A stretch of 42,182 nucleotides of DNA from Planctomycetaceae bacterium (GCA_015490875.1 WFWZ01000088.1:1-42182), one strand, 5' to 3'. Positions 10,265 to 18,987 are shown, numbered from the stretch's first letter. Notes: a model not told the origin generated them from the sequence alone. Program-made: numbers and translations.

Positions 10265-11197
10265 TCACATGGTGAGTTTCCCGACAACGTCGATCCAGCG
10301 GTGCTCACCCAACTCGTTCACAGCCGCCGACAACTGGCTGGCGACTCGGCACGCGAGCGTCGGGTCGTAGTAATTGGCCGTTCCGATCTGGACGGCCGTG
10401 GCTCCGCAAACGGCAAACTCCATGACGTCGTCGAGTGAGCTGATGCCGCCGATGCCGATGACTGGGATGTCGACGGCTTGAGCGGCCTGCCAGACGCAGC
10501 GGAGGGCGATCGGCTTGATGGCCGGGCCGCTCAGCCCGCCCAGTCCGTTCCCGAGTCTTGGGCGGCAGCGGCGCCAGTCGACGGCCAGTGCGGAAACCGT
10601 GTTGATCAGACTTACCGCATCCGCCCCCCCGGCCTCGGCAGCCTGTGCCATCTCGTCGATGCGGGTGACGTTGGGAGTAAGCTTGGCGATCAGGGGCAAC
10701 GAACAACGCGATCGCACCTGACGGACCAGGGCCTCGCAACGGTCGGGAGCAATTCCGTAGTCGACTCCGCCGCTGACGTTGGGACACGAGATATTCAGCT
10801 CGATCGCATCGGCGCCTTCAGCTTGACTCAACTCGGCCGCCATCTCGGTGAACTCCTCGATCGTGCGCCCGGCGATACTGACGATGATGCGCGTCGGGAG
10901 TGAGGCAAGGTAGGGAAGACGGTGGTCGAGGAAGTGAGCGAGTCCATCGTTGTCCAGGCCGATGGCGTTGAGGAGGCCGGCGGTCGTTTCGACGGTACGC
11001 GGGGGACGGTTGCCGCGACGGGGAAGGCGCGTGATCGTCTTGGGGAGGATGCCTCCGAGCGATGCAAAGTCGACCAGACCCGCCATTTCCCGGGCGTACC
11101 CAAACGTGCCCGAAGCGACCAAGACGGGATTGGAAAGCGTCAACGAGCCGACGGACACAGACAAGTCGACGGTAGGCGGGTTCGTGAGTGCCTCCAT
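10265..11197 (-). CDS. pyrD: Dihydroorotate dehydrogenase, class 1B type
   Basis: PyrD oxidises dihydroorotate to orotate in pyrimidine synthesis, using FMN. The 310-residue product shows the class 1 pattern: [12 protein letters not shown] near 23-34, LPKT with K53, GLDNDG near 80-85, and NISCPN with the catalytic base Cys138. Class 2 enzymes have Ser there. Class 1B enzymes normally work with an iron-sulfur/FAD partner (PyrK) that passes electrons to NAD. No pyrK is next to it here. I chose the ATG at 11197; a TTG 13 codons upstream is possible. It leads into trpS. Confidence 0.92.
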   Translation of the reverse strand: MEALTNPPTVDLSVSVGSLTLSNPVLVASGTFGYAREMAGLVDFASLGGILPKTITRLPRRGNRPPRTVETTAGLLNAIGLDNDGLAHFLDHRLPYLASLPTRIIVSIAGRTIEEFTEMAAELSQAEGADAIELNISCPNVSGGVDYGIAPDRCEALVRQVRSRCSLPLIAKLTPNVTRIDEMAQAAEAGGADAVSLINTVSALAVDWRRCRPRLGNGLGGLSGPAIKPIALRCVWQAAQAVDIPVIGIGGISSLDDVMEFAVCGATAVQIGTANYYDPTLACRVASQLSAAVNELGEHRWIDVVGKLTM

Positions 11198-11436
11198 GGT
11201 GCGGCGCGGAACTGGGGGAAGAATGCGGAATGGCAACCAGTGTCTTATCGTATCGACTGGTTCCCATGGCTACAATTCGGGCGCACCGTCACGCCTTCGG
11301 CGCACCCGCTACCCGCTCGTCAGACGTCCTTGACGGGACGGTCCCCTTTCAACCTGGTCGGCGCGTGGAGGTGGATAACGCCCTTTGAGGGCTCCACTTC
11401 TCAGGGCCGCCACCATGCGGGCCGTTCGTTCGCGAC

Positions 11437-11658
11437 TTAGAGAACGCCGCCGTGGACGAGTTCCGGCGACATGTGGTCCGGCTGATCGAGGAACCAGACG
11501 CGTTCCCACGTCTTGTTGAACGCGCGGAAATCCTCGGAAACAAAGATCAATTGCCTGGCTCGTTCCGACCGCTCGGGCGAGAACGCGGGGATCACGCAAC
11601 CGCCCGAGTAGCTGAGAGCCAAAAGCAACAGCGCCGTCAGCATCCATCGACGCATCAT
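11437..11658 (-). CDS. Small lipoprotein, unknown function
   Basis: The product is 73 residues: MMRR, a hydrophobic stretch (about 6-18) and a lipobox ending SGGC, so Cys20 should be lipidated after signal peptidase II. The mature part is about 54 residues and contains an aromatic-rich segment (DFRAFNKTWERVWF). GGAGGA sits five bases before the first of two adjacent ATGs. The frame extends upstream to 11835, but the ribosome site and signal peptide fix this start. I do not recognise the family, and the neighbours give no clue. Confidence 0.75.
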   Translation of the reverse strand: MMRRWMLTALLLLALSYSGGCVIPAFSPERSERARQLIFVSEDFRAFNKTWERVWFLDQPDHMSPELVHGGVL

Positions 11659-11858
11659 ACCAGTCCTCCGTGACTTCGCACGTTCGGCACCCGCTGGCTC
11701 CAGCCAAAACGGGACGATCATGCGATGGTCGAAACTTTCAAGATGAGTAGTTTTCGATGAGTCTTCCGATCGCGGACATCCGTCTGCCCGCCTATTACCA
11801 AAGCCTCCCACCGCGGTCAACGGCATTCCCGTCACCCTGTGGCTCTTCCCAGTTCCAC

Positions 11859-12266
11859 TCAGGCATTGGGTTCCATCTCTCCATGCGTCTCCAAGGGGCC
11901 TTCGCCAGCGATCTGCGGCGTCCGCCCCTCAGAGCTGGCTTCCCGCTCCATTTCCGCATTCGCGGCTCGATCACCAAACTGCTTCCGCTCGAGCTGCCGT
12001 ACCCGCTCTTCCATCTCCTTGCCCGGCTTGAACGTCACCACGAGCTTGGCGGGAACGTGGACGCGCTGACCGGTCCGAGGATTGCGAGCCTTGCGAGCGG
12101 CTCGTTCCTTGACTTCGAACACCCCGAAGTTCCGCAACTCAATGCGACGCCCTTCCACAAGCGCGTCAATGATCGCGTCGAACGTCTTCTGCACAATCTC
12201 CTTCGTCTTCAGCTGAGTCAAGCCGATCTCGTCCGCAATGGCTTTTACGATTTCTTTCTTCGTCAC
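11859..12266 (-). CDS. HU/IHF-family DNA-binding protein with extra C-terminal tail
   Basis: The first 90 or so residues are a standard HU fold: [13 protein letters not shown], the [20 protein letters not shown] strand pair and ARNPRTGQ, the DNA-inserting arm. HU bends DNA and compacts the nucleoid. About 40 residues follow the fold (from about 95), hydrophilic and rich in Glu, Gly and Pro, unlike the basic tails of some HU proteins. The start is GTG at 12266 with GAGGAG nine bases upstream. The promoter is at 12339-12367. The gene appears to be transcribed alone. Confidence 0.92.
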   Translation of the reverse strand: MTKKEIVKAIADEIGLTQLKTKEIVQKTFDAIIDALVEGRRIELRNFGVFEVKERAARKARNPRTGQRVHVPAKLVVTFKPGKEMEERVRQLERKQFGDRAANAEMEREASSEGRTPQIAGEGPLETHGEMEPNA

Positions 12267-12338
12267 GACACAGCTCTCCTCGGGGTACCGCAGCTCCCCC
12301 GACTCGACGGGGATCGCCGCTAGTGGGTGAACGCCCCA

Positions 12339-12367
12339 AGTGTAAGTCTGGCAAGCATTAGAGTCAA
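12339..12367 (-). promoter_or_regulatory. Sigma70-type promoter for the HU-family gene
   Basis: On the minus strand TTGACT (12367-12362) is separated by exactly 17 bases from TACACT (12344-12339). The leader to the GTG start at 12266 would be about 65 bases. Confidence 0.6.
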
Positions 12368-12712
12368 GTTTGGTTTTCCCGGTGGCGGTATGCCGTCCCG
12401 CCTTTCTCCGCCCTCGGCAGCCCGCCCGCTGTTCGAGAGAGCAGCTTCTAGCGGATCAGGAATGCTTGCCGACCTGTCGTCGCAACTCGTTGTGTACTAT
12501 GTTCTTACGTCGTTCGTTGTGGCTCCGATCATGGTTGGAGCCATAAAGCGGCCTCGTATCTGCGTTCTAAGTGATGGATTGATAAGGATTTATGTTGTCG
12601 ACTGCGTCCGGAGCCTCGATGGAAGGCGCTCGGCAAGTCGCCATAGCCGTTATCGGTTGGCTAGGCGTCAAACTTGACACGATCGGCCAAGAAACCAAAA
12701 CCCGCAGCGTCG
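12368..12712. other. Gene-free stretch with an AT-richer core and a hairpin
   Basis: About 345 bases between the HU promoter and the YkgJ stop. The middle (about 12480-12600) is AT-richer than its surroundings. It holds a 7-bp inverted repeat, TGGCTCC at 12520-12526 and GGAGCCA at 12537-12543, with a 10-base loop. No convincing gene or tRNA is visible on either strand. It could be a remnant of lost sequence. Confidence 0.45.
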
Positions 12713-13156
12713 TTAGACGCGGATGACCTTGCGCAGCTTCTCGATTTCTTCAAGTTGGTAGAGCCGGCCGGTGCCGCTTCCCGGGCAGACCTCGCAGGTT
12801 TCCTTCCAGGTCTGCTCAGAGCGGAGGTTCGAATCCCAGAAGGGCCACGTTCGGCACTGGCGGGGCCGGGCCTGATACACCAGGCAGCGTCGCGTCTGCC
12901 CGTCGAAAAAGACGCAGTCGCCGTTGGAGAACTCGCGGAGACTCTTGCGGATCCCGATCCGCCGGACGTATTGCTTCTCGAAGGCTTCGAGGTCCGATTC
13001 GCCTACGAGTGCCGCGATGGCTTCGATTTCCGCCTGGTTGACCCACACATAGCCGGGAGCCCCCGTGCAGCAGTCGCCGCACTGCGTGCAGGTAAACCGG
13101 AGCCCCTTTCGATACCAGGGGTCAGGCGAGGACTCAGGCGGCGGATTCTCGGGCAT
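12713..13156 (-). CDS. YkgJ-family cysteine cluster protein
   Basis: This 147-residue protein carries the family pattern: CTQCGDCC (about 23-30), RRCLVYQARPRQCRTWPFW with two conserved cysteines, and a final CEVCPG. The cysteines probably bind a zinc ion or an iron-sulfur cluster; the family function is not settled. GAGGG lies just before the ATG. It is the last gene of a minus-strand operon and starts 11 bases after the cysteine-desulfurase-like gene, which suggests a link to sulfur or cluster chemistry, but that is inference. Confidence 0.88.
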   Translation of the reverse strand: MPENPPPESSPDPWYRKGLRFTCTQCGDCCTGAPGYVWVNQAEIEAIAALVGESDLEAFEKQYVRRIGIRKSLREFSNGDCVFFDGQTRRCLVYQARPRQCRTWPFWDSNLRSEQTWKETCEVCPGSGTGRLYQLEEIEKLRKVIRV

Positions 13157-13167
13157 GTTCCCTCGGG

Positions 13168-14334
13168 TTACGTGGAGAAGGTGACAAGTTGCTTTAGCGC
13201 CTCGAGCGTTACGTGGACGTCGGCTTCGGTGTTGAAAGGCCCGAAGCTGAACCGCAGCGTACCGCCGATCGATTCGGTCGCCAAGGCGGCATGGATAAGC
13301 GGTGCGCAGTGAAAGCCGGCTCGAACCTGGATGCCGAACTGGGCGTCAAGCACCGCCGCAGCGTCGGCAGGTTGCCAGTCTTTCACCACGACACTGACGA
13401 CCTCCACGTGTGGCCGGTTCCCATTCCAGCCGATGACGCGCACCGGTTCGAGCTTCCGCAAGCCCTCAACCAGCGTCTCCGCCAGCGTTGGGGAGGGTCG
13501 GACCGGGGGCGACTCGTGGAAACTCAACGCCGCATTCAGAGCCACGATCCCTGGGACATTCAGATTACCCGATTCGTAGCGGTCGGGCATGGAGCGGGGT
13601 TGTTCGATTTGGTCGGAGCGAGTTCCCGTGCCTCCTTGTCTCACGGGGAGCAGCGTCTCGTCCAGACCTGGCCGAATATAGAGGATGCCCAGGCCCAGGA
13701 TGCCCAGAAGTCCCTTGTGTGCTGAGGCGGCCAGCAGGTCGACGCTGAGGCGGGTGACATCCAGCGGCAGGTGGCCGATCGATTGAGCGGCGTCGACCAG
13801 GAAGAGGACTCCGCGACTCCGAGCGATCTTGCCGATCTCCTCAACTGGCTGCACCACGCCCGTTACGTTGGACGCGTGAGTGACGGCAATGAGTCGGGTT
13901 TCGGGGCGGATGGCTGAGGCGATGGCGTCGGGGTCGACCCAGCCGTCGTGATCGACGGGGACGACGTCGAAGGTGATCTGGCGATGTCGCCGGAGAAACT
14001 CAAGTGGTCGGAGGACCGAGTTGTGTTCGGCCGCCGTGGTGACGACGTGGTCGCCTGGGCGCAGCACTCCGTGGATGGCTTGGTTGAGCGAGTCGGTGCC
14101 GTTGGCGGTGAAGACGAGCGAGTCGGGGTGATTGCTGCCGATGAACCGTGCCGCGTGGCTGCGAGTGGTCTGGACAAGGCTCTCCACCTCGAGGGCCTCG
14201 CGGTAGGCGCCGCGTCCTGCGGGAGCTCCATTTTCGCGCAGATAGGCCTCCACAGCGCGGACGACTTCCGGGGGCTTGGGCCAGCTTGTGGCGGCGTTGT
14301 CGAGATAGATCCGGCGTGGAGGCTGCGACACCAC
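13168..14334 (-). CDS. Cysteine desulfurase-like PLP enzyme (class V aminotransferase)
   Basis: The 388-residue enzyme belongs to the cysteine desulfurase/selenocysteine lyase group. It has the N-terminal IYLDNAATSWPKP, the PLP aspartate in LVDAAQS, PLP lysine K207 in SAHKGLLG, and a cysteine at 343 in RAGFHCAP that could carry the persulfide. The C-terminus GTLRFSFGPFNTE fits the TIGR01977-like branch rather than housekeeping IscS. It would release sulfur from cysteine and form alanine. The start is one of two adjacent GTG codons, three bases after the FHA stop, so translation is probably coupled. The YkgJ protein follows. No iscU or suf genes are present here. Confidence 0.9.
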   Translation of the reverse strand: MVSQPPRRIYLDNAATSWPKPPEVVRAVEAYLRENGAPAGRGAYREALEVESLVQTTRSHAARFIGSNHPDSLVFTANGTDSLNQAIHGVLRPGDHVVTTAAEHNSVLRPLEFLRRHRQITFDVVPVDHDGWVDPDAIASAIRPETRLIAVTHASNVTGVVQPVEEIGKIARSRGVLFLVDAAQSIGHLPLDVTRLSVDLLAASAHKGLLGILGLGILYIRPGLDETLLPVRQGGTGTRSDQIEQPRSMPDRYESGNLNVPGIVALNAALSFHESPPVRPSPTLAETLVEGLRKLEPVRVIGWNGNRPHVEVVSVVVKDWQPADAAAVLDAQFGIQVRAGFHCAPLIHAALATESIGGTLRFSFGPFNTEADVHVTLEALKQLVTFST

Positions 14335-14337
14335 TGG

Positions 14338-14733
14338 TCACTCGCGTTTGCGACGCACCAAACCTGCTCGGTCGAGAAGCGACCGGCTGAGGATTTCCGA
14401 GATGTGCTCTTCATCGGGAGGTGGCGGGCCGGCCGCGCCCAGTTCCACCGGGTCGTAGTGCACTTCGTACTGGTGCTTGGCAACCGAGAGGATGTCGCCC
14501 GGATCAAGACGTTTCCGGGTGATCCGTTGGCCATTGACCTTCGTACCGTTGCGGCTATTGAGGTCTTTGACGAACCAGTAGCCGCTGTCCAGCGTCAGTT
14601 GGCAGTGATGCGCGGAGACATTGTTGAACCGCAGAATGATGTCGCAGCTCTCCCGGCGGCCGATCAGCAGCTTTTTCTTCAAAAGTGGGATCGGGTCGCC
14701 CCCTTTGACCGGGATCAGTTCACCGTACTGCAT
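14338..14733 (-). CDS. Small FHA-domain protein
   Basis: The 131-residue protein is essentially one forkhead-associated domain. It has LIGRRESCDI (about 23-32), the phosphothreonine-contacting SAHH (about 40-43) and LNSRNGTKVNG (about 58-68), followed by a short Pro-rich linker and a basic tail. FHA domains bind phosphothreonine peptides, pointing to Ser/Thr kinase signalling. It heads the operon with the desulfurase-like and YkgJ genes. No kinase is nearby. A weak ribosome site precedes the ATG at 14733. Confidence 0.9.
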   Translation of the reverse strand: MQYGELIPVKGGDPIPLLKKKLLIGRRESCDIILRFNNVSAHHCQLTLDSGYWFVKDLNSRNGTKVNGQRITRKRLDPGDILSVAKHQYEVHYDPVELGAAGPPPPDEEHISEILSRSLLDRAGLVRRKRE

Positions 14734-14971
14734 GGTCGCACCTGCATGTTGGCTTGAGCGTCCTCCGAGGTGGGCTTACAATGCAACGCGCCGTGGAGGG
14801 GCGGCGCGCTTCTGAGGGCGGCTTCTACCGTAGATACCCCACTCGTGGCCCCGCGGTTTTGCTCAAACTCTTAGAGCGTGTAACTCAACCCGCCGACGTA
14901 GCTCCCTTTTCCGGGCGTGTGGCTTGTGCCCGGAAGTTGATTCCAACCTCTCAGAATACTTGGCTCCCTCC

Positions 14972-15991
14972 GTGACGTCAACGATCCCCGCGACCGGCCA
15001 CAGCTTCGGAACCCGTTTCGACTGGCGGGCCGCCGGCCTAGTCTATTATGCGTATGGTTTCCATCTTCGGTCGCTTTACGGAGAAAAAGTGTGGCGGGTG
15101 AGTCTCGATGGGGGATTCACCTGTCCGAACGTCGACGGGCGCGTGGCGCTGGGGGGCTGCACGTTTTGCGACAATCGCAGCTTCAGCCCCAGTCGTCGGG
15201 TGCGGCGGGACGACATCCACGCCCAAATCGAACGGGGCATCGACGCCCTGCGGCGCCGCTACGGCGTCGATCGAGGCCGGTATATCGCCTATTTTCAGCC
15301 AGGAACCAACACGTACGGTCCAGTCGAGAAACTTCGCGACCTGTACGAGGCGGCGTTGGCTCATCCGCGCATTGTCGCTTTGGCCATCGGAACACGCCCC
15401 GACTGCGTCCCAGACGACGTCCTGGATCTGTTGGAAGAGGTCGCGAGTCGGAAGCCCCTGTCGGTTGAGTACGGCATGCAGACGGTGCACGAGCGGTCGC
15501 TCCGAGCGATGAACCGAGGACACGATCATCGGTCGGTGGTGGATGCCGTGGAGCGAAGTCGGGGCCGCGGATTCGAAATCTGCCTGCACCTGCTGATCGG
15601 GTGGCCAGGCGAAACTCGGGAAGACGTCTTGGTGAGTGCACGCGAGGTGGCGCGATTGAACGTGGATGCGGTCAAGATTCACAGCCTTTATGCCGTCGAG
15701 GGGACCCCGCTGGGTGAGGATGTGCGGTCGGGAAAAGTGAAGTTGCTCGATCGGGAGACCTACGTGCAGTGGGTGGCGGATGTGCTGGAGGTGTTGCCGC
15801 CGAATGTGGTCGTCGAGCGGCTCAGTGCGCATGCCCCGCCCGAGTACCTCATCGGGCCAGAATGGTGCCTTGAGGGAGCGGCCGTGCGTCAGGCGATCGA
15901 AAGGGAACTCGGTCGCCGACAGAGTTATCAAGGAAAGCGGGTTGGGATCGCGTCAGGTGGTGGGTTGGCACGATCAGGCAAGGGGGGCTAG
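14972..15991 (+). CDS. Radical SAM protein, TIGR01212/YhcC-like
   Basis: The protein binds a 4Fe-4S cluster through C51, C63 and C66 (CPNVDG followed by GGCTFC), the wider-than-usual spacing typical of this family. Other conserved pieces are VYYAYGFHLRSLYG at the start, FQPGTNTYG, GTRPDCVPD, EYGMQT, and HLLIGWPGE. The closest characterised relatives are YhcC-type proteins with no firm reaction. From GTG at 14972 it is 339 residues; TTG starts at 14924 and 14960 are alternatives, and no start has a good ribosome site. It stands alone ahead of the DUF2062 gene. Confidence 0.88.
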   Translation: MTSTIPATGHSFGTRFDWRAAGLVYYAYGFHLRSLYGEKVWRVSLDGGFTCPNVDGRVALGGCTFCDNRSFSPSRRVRRDDIHAQIERGIDALRRRYGVDRGRYIAYFQPGTNTYGPVEKLRDLYEAALAHPRIVALAIGTRPDCVPDDVLDLLEEVASRKPLSVEYGMQTVHERSLRAMNRGHDHRSVVDAVERSRGRGFEICLHLLIGWPGETREDVLVSAREVARLNVDAVKIHSLYAVEGTPLGEDVRSGKVKLLDRETYVQWVADVLEVLPPNVVVERLSAHAPPEYLIGPEWCLEGAAVRQAIERELGRRQSYQGKRVGIASGGGLARSGKGG

Positions 15992-16101
15992 TCTGAGAAT
16001 GTATACTTCAAGGTAAGAGGTCGGGGTAGCCGAAGAGCTGGGAAAGGATGGGCTGCTTCGGTGGTGCCGGTCGCGATTTGGGCGTGGGTGGTAGTGCGGT
16101 T

Positions 16102-16710
16102 ATGGTGCGGCGTCGGGTGAAAGTATGGTACCGTCTGAGAAGACGGCGGCTGCGGCGCTTCATTTACCACAATCTATTGCACGCCGACGACCCCCCGCAT
16201 CGGCTGGCGCTTGGAATGGCAGTCGGCATTTTCGTCGCCATCACGCCGACGGTGGGTATCCAGATGGTGTTGGCAGCGGCCATTAGCTGGATCTTGCGAG
16301 CCAACAAGTTTGTGAGCGTCGCGGTGGTCTGGCTCTCGAACCCTGCCACGATCATCCCGATGTACTGGTATTGCTATCGGCTCGGCTGCGCCGTCCTGGC
16401 GCAAGAACCGATCGGTCGCGAGTGGTGGGCAGCGCTGGCGCACCCTCCGTTGGGCTGGTGGGCGGCGGTCGTGTTCTACTGGAGTCGCTTTCTGCACATC
16501 GCCGGCCCTCTTTGGCTGGGCTGCATCATTGTTGGGTTGGTTGTATCGTATCCCGTCTATTTTGTTGTCGACCGGACGATCCGCTGGTATCGGATGCGGC
16601 GGTGGGGGAGTCTCGTGCGGCCGGTCGAACTGAAAGTAGCCAAGCCTGTGCCGTCTGCGGCCGCGGACTCGGCGGATGGATACGTCGTCAAAGGGGAACG
16701 TTCGGCGTGA
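16102..16710 (+). CDS. DUF2062 inner-membrane protein
   Basis: The 202-residue product has a very basic N-terminus (VRRRVKVWYRLRRRR), then the family core: RLALGMAVGIFVAITPTVG, a hydrophobic helix ending in ISWILRANKF, and LSNPATIIPMYW. A further helix pair spans about 125-165. DUF2062 proteins sit in the cytoplasmic membrane; their role is unknown, and some occur fused to glycosyltransferases. An upstream GTG/ATG extension to 16048 exists, but ATG at 16102 precedes the basic segment well. It is about 110 bases after the radical SAM gene and could be co-transcribed. Confidence 0.85.
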   Translation: MVRRRVKVWYRLRRRRLRRFIYHNLLHADDPPHRLALGMAVGIFVAITPTVGIQMVLAAAISWILRANKFVSVAVVWLSNPATIIPMYWYCYRLGCAVLAQEPIGREWWAALAHPPLGWWAAVVFYWSRFLHIAGPLWLGCIIVGLVVSYPVYFVVDRTIRWYRMRRWGSLVRPVELKVAKPVPSAAADSADGYVVKGERSA

Positions 16711-17085
16711 AGGCGGGCGGGGTCCGCGAGCGTGCCCATGGGTTGTGGTCCAACCGATCGACAACCGGCTTCCATAAGACCAATAAGACGTAGAGGACCC
16801 ATGGGACATCGCCGCTTCGCGGCGATGTAGAAGGCATATCAGATCACCTGCGCGGCATCGTCTCTGCTCCTATAGGTCCTATCCGCCCTATATGTCCCAT
16901 ACGTCGTATAGGTCCTATAGGCACCAACGCACCATCACATCCCCTGCAACCGCGCGCCCATCAAAATCGCTCTTGGCCTGCCGGCACGAACTTTCCACAA
17001 TAGGCGTCCGTTGAGGCTGGGGTGGTGACATGGGTACGCCCCGAGCAGTGATGCGCATCCTCCCGTAATCTTTGAGGCTTCCGCG
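16711..17085. other. Intergenic region carrying the 9-bp repeat element
   Basis: 375 bases without a gene. It contains the 9-bp repeat element (16772-16920, listed separately). The rest, 16921-17085, leads into the thioredoxin-domain gene and shows no clear promoter. Confidence 0.6.
16772..16920. repeat. Degenerate 9-bp units in opposite orientation around a perfect hairpin
   Basis: The left arm, 16772-16807, is four 9-bp units: ccataagac, caataagac, gtagaggac, ccatgggac. The right arm, 16867-16920, is six units: ctcctatag, gtcctatcc, gccctatat, gtcccatac, gtcgtatag, gtcctatag. The right consensus GTCCTATAG is the reverse complement of the left-arm pattern CTATAGGAC. Overlapping the end of the left arm, 16806-16828 forms a perfect 10-bp stem with loop TTC. 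The period is exact (no indels) although bases vary. Confidence 0.85.
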
Positions 17086-18987
17086 ATGACGAAACTCGTG
17101 ACACGCTTCCTGTTGATTCCAGCAGTGCTGTTCATAGCTGCTTCTGTTGGGCGAGCGGCTGGGCCTTCTGCCGCCGACGCGCTCAAACTCCAGCCTGTCC
17201 ACTCCGGATTCTCCTACGACCGCCCGTCGGAGCGTGAAATCGAGAAATGCTCAGTCGCTCCGTACCGCGAGGGCGAAGTGCGAGGCTGGATGGTGCGCGA
17301 TGCGGCCGGACGTACACTCCGCCGGTTCCTCGATACGAACCAGGACAACAAGGTCGACCAATGGTGCTACTACCATCACGGAGTTGAGGTGTACCGCGAC
17401 ATCGACTCGGATTTCAATCTCAAGGCGGACCAACACCGTTGGCTGGGAACTGCGGGCACGCGGCATGGGATCGATGAAGACGAAGACGGCACGATCGACC
17501 GCTGGAAGTGGATCTCTGCGGAAGAAGTTTCCGAAGAGGCCGTCGGGGCCATTGCCGAGCGTTCTTCGGCACGCCTTCGAGCCATTCTCATTTCCAACGC
17601 CGAACTGGACGAACTGAAGATCACCGGCCGGCGGCGCGACGAGATCCTCGAGAAACGCCGTCGGACACTCGAGGGACTGGCGAGCGGAGCGTCTCTTCCA
17701 GTCCCCCCCGGGGCCAAGTGGATCTACTTCGGTGCTGTTCGTCCTGGAGTTGTCCCCGCCGGTTCATCGGCGGAGATTCAGCGGGATCTGATCGTCTATG
17801 AGCAGGCGGTCGCCATCTTCCAGGTCGATGGCGATCAGCGGGAACTCCCCTTGGGGACACTCATCCGAACTTCCTCCGGCTGGCGGCTCATCGAACTGCC
17901 GCTGAAAGCCTCTTCGCGTGACGACCAAGTGGCATCCTCGGGGGGATACTTCTTCCAGGCCTCGCTGGCTAGACCTCCTGCTCCCACCGAGTCTCTGCCC
18001 CAACAAGACCCGGCCGTGCAAGGGCTGATCAAGCAACTCGAAGAGGTCGACCGCCATCTCGCTTCGGCGACCACTGCCGAAGCTCAAGGAAAGTGGCAGA
18101 CTCGCCGGGCGGACATTTTGGAACAACTGTATCGGAAGGTGGCGACCGACGCCGAACGGCACAACTGGATTCGGCAGTTGGCGGACACGATCGCGGCTGC
18201 CGTCCAGTCGGGGCAATACTCGGGGGGTATCGAGAAACTGGAAAAACTTGCGAAGGAGGTGGCGAAGGAAGATGTGTCCCTGCGCGCTTTCGTCGCGTTT
18301 CGCCTCATCGCCGCTCGGTACGCCAAACAACTGGCCTCCAAAGACGCCGATCCCGCCAAGGTTCAGGAAGCGTGGTTGAAGGAACTCAGCGAATTCGTCA
18401 GGAAGTTTCCCAAAGCCGACGATGCGCCCGAGGCGATGTTGCAGCTTGCGGTCGCGTCCGAATTCAATGGAAAGGAACGAGAGGCCATCGAGTGGTACGA
18501 GCGGATCGTCTCGGGGTTTGCCAAGGCCCCGCAAGCGGCGAAGGCGACGGGGGCGATCCGGCGGATTCGATCGGTGGGTAAACGCATCGGACTTCGAGGT
18601 CGCACGGTCGATGGGCGCAGTTATTCGCTGGAAAACGACCGGGGACATGTCGTCGTCCTCGTCTATTGGGCAACGTGGTGCCAGCCGTGTGTCGAGGAAC
18701 TGGACCAACTCAAGCAGCTTTACGCTCGCCACGGCAATCGAGGCTTGCGCGTCGTCACCGTCAGTCTCGACTCGGATGCCAGCGAGGTGCGCAGTTTTCT
18801 GGCGAAGAAGAAGTACCCCTTCCCTACGCTCTTTGAAGAGGGCGGTTTGGAAAGTCCCTTAGCGCGCGAAATGGGCATCTTGACCCTTCCCACGACGCTG
18901 CTGATCGATCGGCAGGGCACAGTGGTCCGGCGCAACCTTCCGGCCAGCGAAGTGGCGAGCGAAGTCCGCAAGCTATTAGAGAACTAA
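17086..18987 (+). CDS. Exported protein with C-terminal TlpA-like thioredoxin domain
   Basis: The 633-residue protein has a signal peptide (about 1-24). It then has a region with two acidic calcium-loop-like stretches (DTNQDNKVDQW near 84-94 and DEDEDGTIDRW near 130-140), a central helical part with TPR-like character (about 300-495), and a thioredoxin fold (about 500-633). The redox motif is WCQPC (near 529-533), and a cis-proline lies in LTLPTT. TlpA/ResA-type proteins reduce or carry disulfides outside the cytoplasm. The acidic loops resemble those on other planctomycete secreted proteins, where they may bind calcium. GAGG lies eight bases before the ATG. The substrate is unknown, and no cytochrome genes lie alongside. 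Confidence 0.88.
   Translation: MTKLVTRFLLIPAVLFIAASVGRAAGPSAADALKLQPVHSGFSYDRPSEREIEKCSVAPYREGEVRGWMVRDAAGRTLRRFLDTNQDNKVDQWCYYHHGVEVYRDIDSDFNLKADQHRWLGTAGTRHGIDEDEDGTIDRWKWISAEEVSEEAVGAIAERSSARLRAILISNAELDELKITGRRRDEILEKRRRTLEGLASGASLPVPPGAKWIYFGAVRPGVVPAGSSAEIQRDLIVYEQAVAIFQVDGDQRELPLGTLIRTSSGWRLIELPLKASSRDDQVASSGGYFFQASLARPPAPTESLPQQDPAVQGLIKQLEEVDRHLASATTAEAQGKWQTRRADILEQLYRKVATDAERHNWIRQLADTIAAAVQSGQYSGGIEKLEKLAKEVAKEDVSLRAFVAFRLIAARYAKQLASKDADPAKVQEAWLKELSEFVRKFPKADDAPEAMLQLAVASEFNGKEREAIEWYERIVSGFAKAPQAAKATGAIRRIRSVGKRIGLRGRTVDGRSYSLENDRGHVVVLVYWATWCQPCVEELDQLKQLYARHGNRGLRVVTVSLDSDASEVRSFLAKKKYPFPTLFEEGGLESPLAREMGILTLPTTLLIDRQGTVVRRNLPASEVASEVRKLLEN

Noticed and set aside
12327-12677. 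116-codon plus-strand open frame in the HU/YkgJ gap
   Set aside because: It overlaps the HU promoter, has no ribosome site and no protein-like features beyond one hydrophobic run.
12674-12700. TTGACA near the YkgJ 3' end as a promoter
   Set aside because: No -10 element at 16-18 bases, and no plus-strand gene follows.
12825-12841. GGTTCGAATCC, resembling a tRNA T-loop
   Set aside because: The flanking bases do not pair into a T-stem, no acceptor or anticodon arm is found, and it lies inside the YkgJ gene.
15966-15982. TTGGCACGATCAGGCAA, like a sigma54 promoter
   Set aside because: The spacing between GG and GC is one base short, and it lies in the 3' end of the radical SAM gene.
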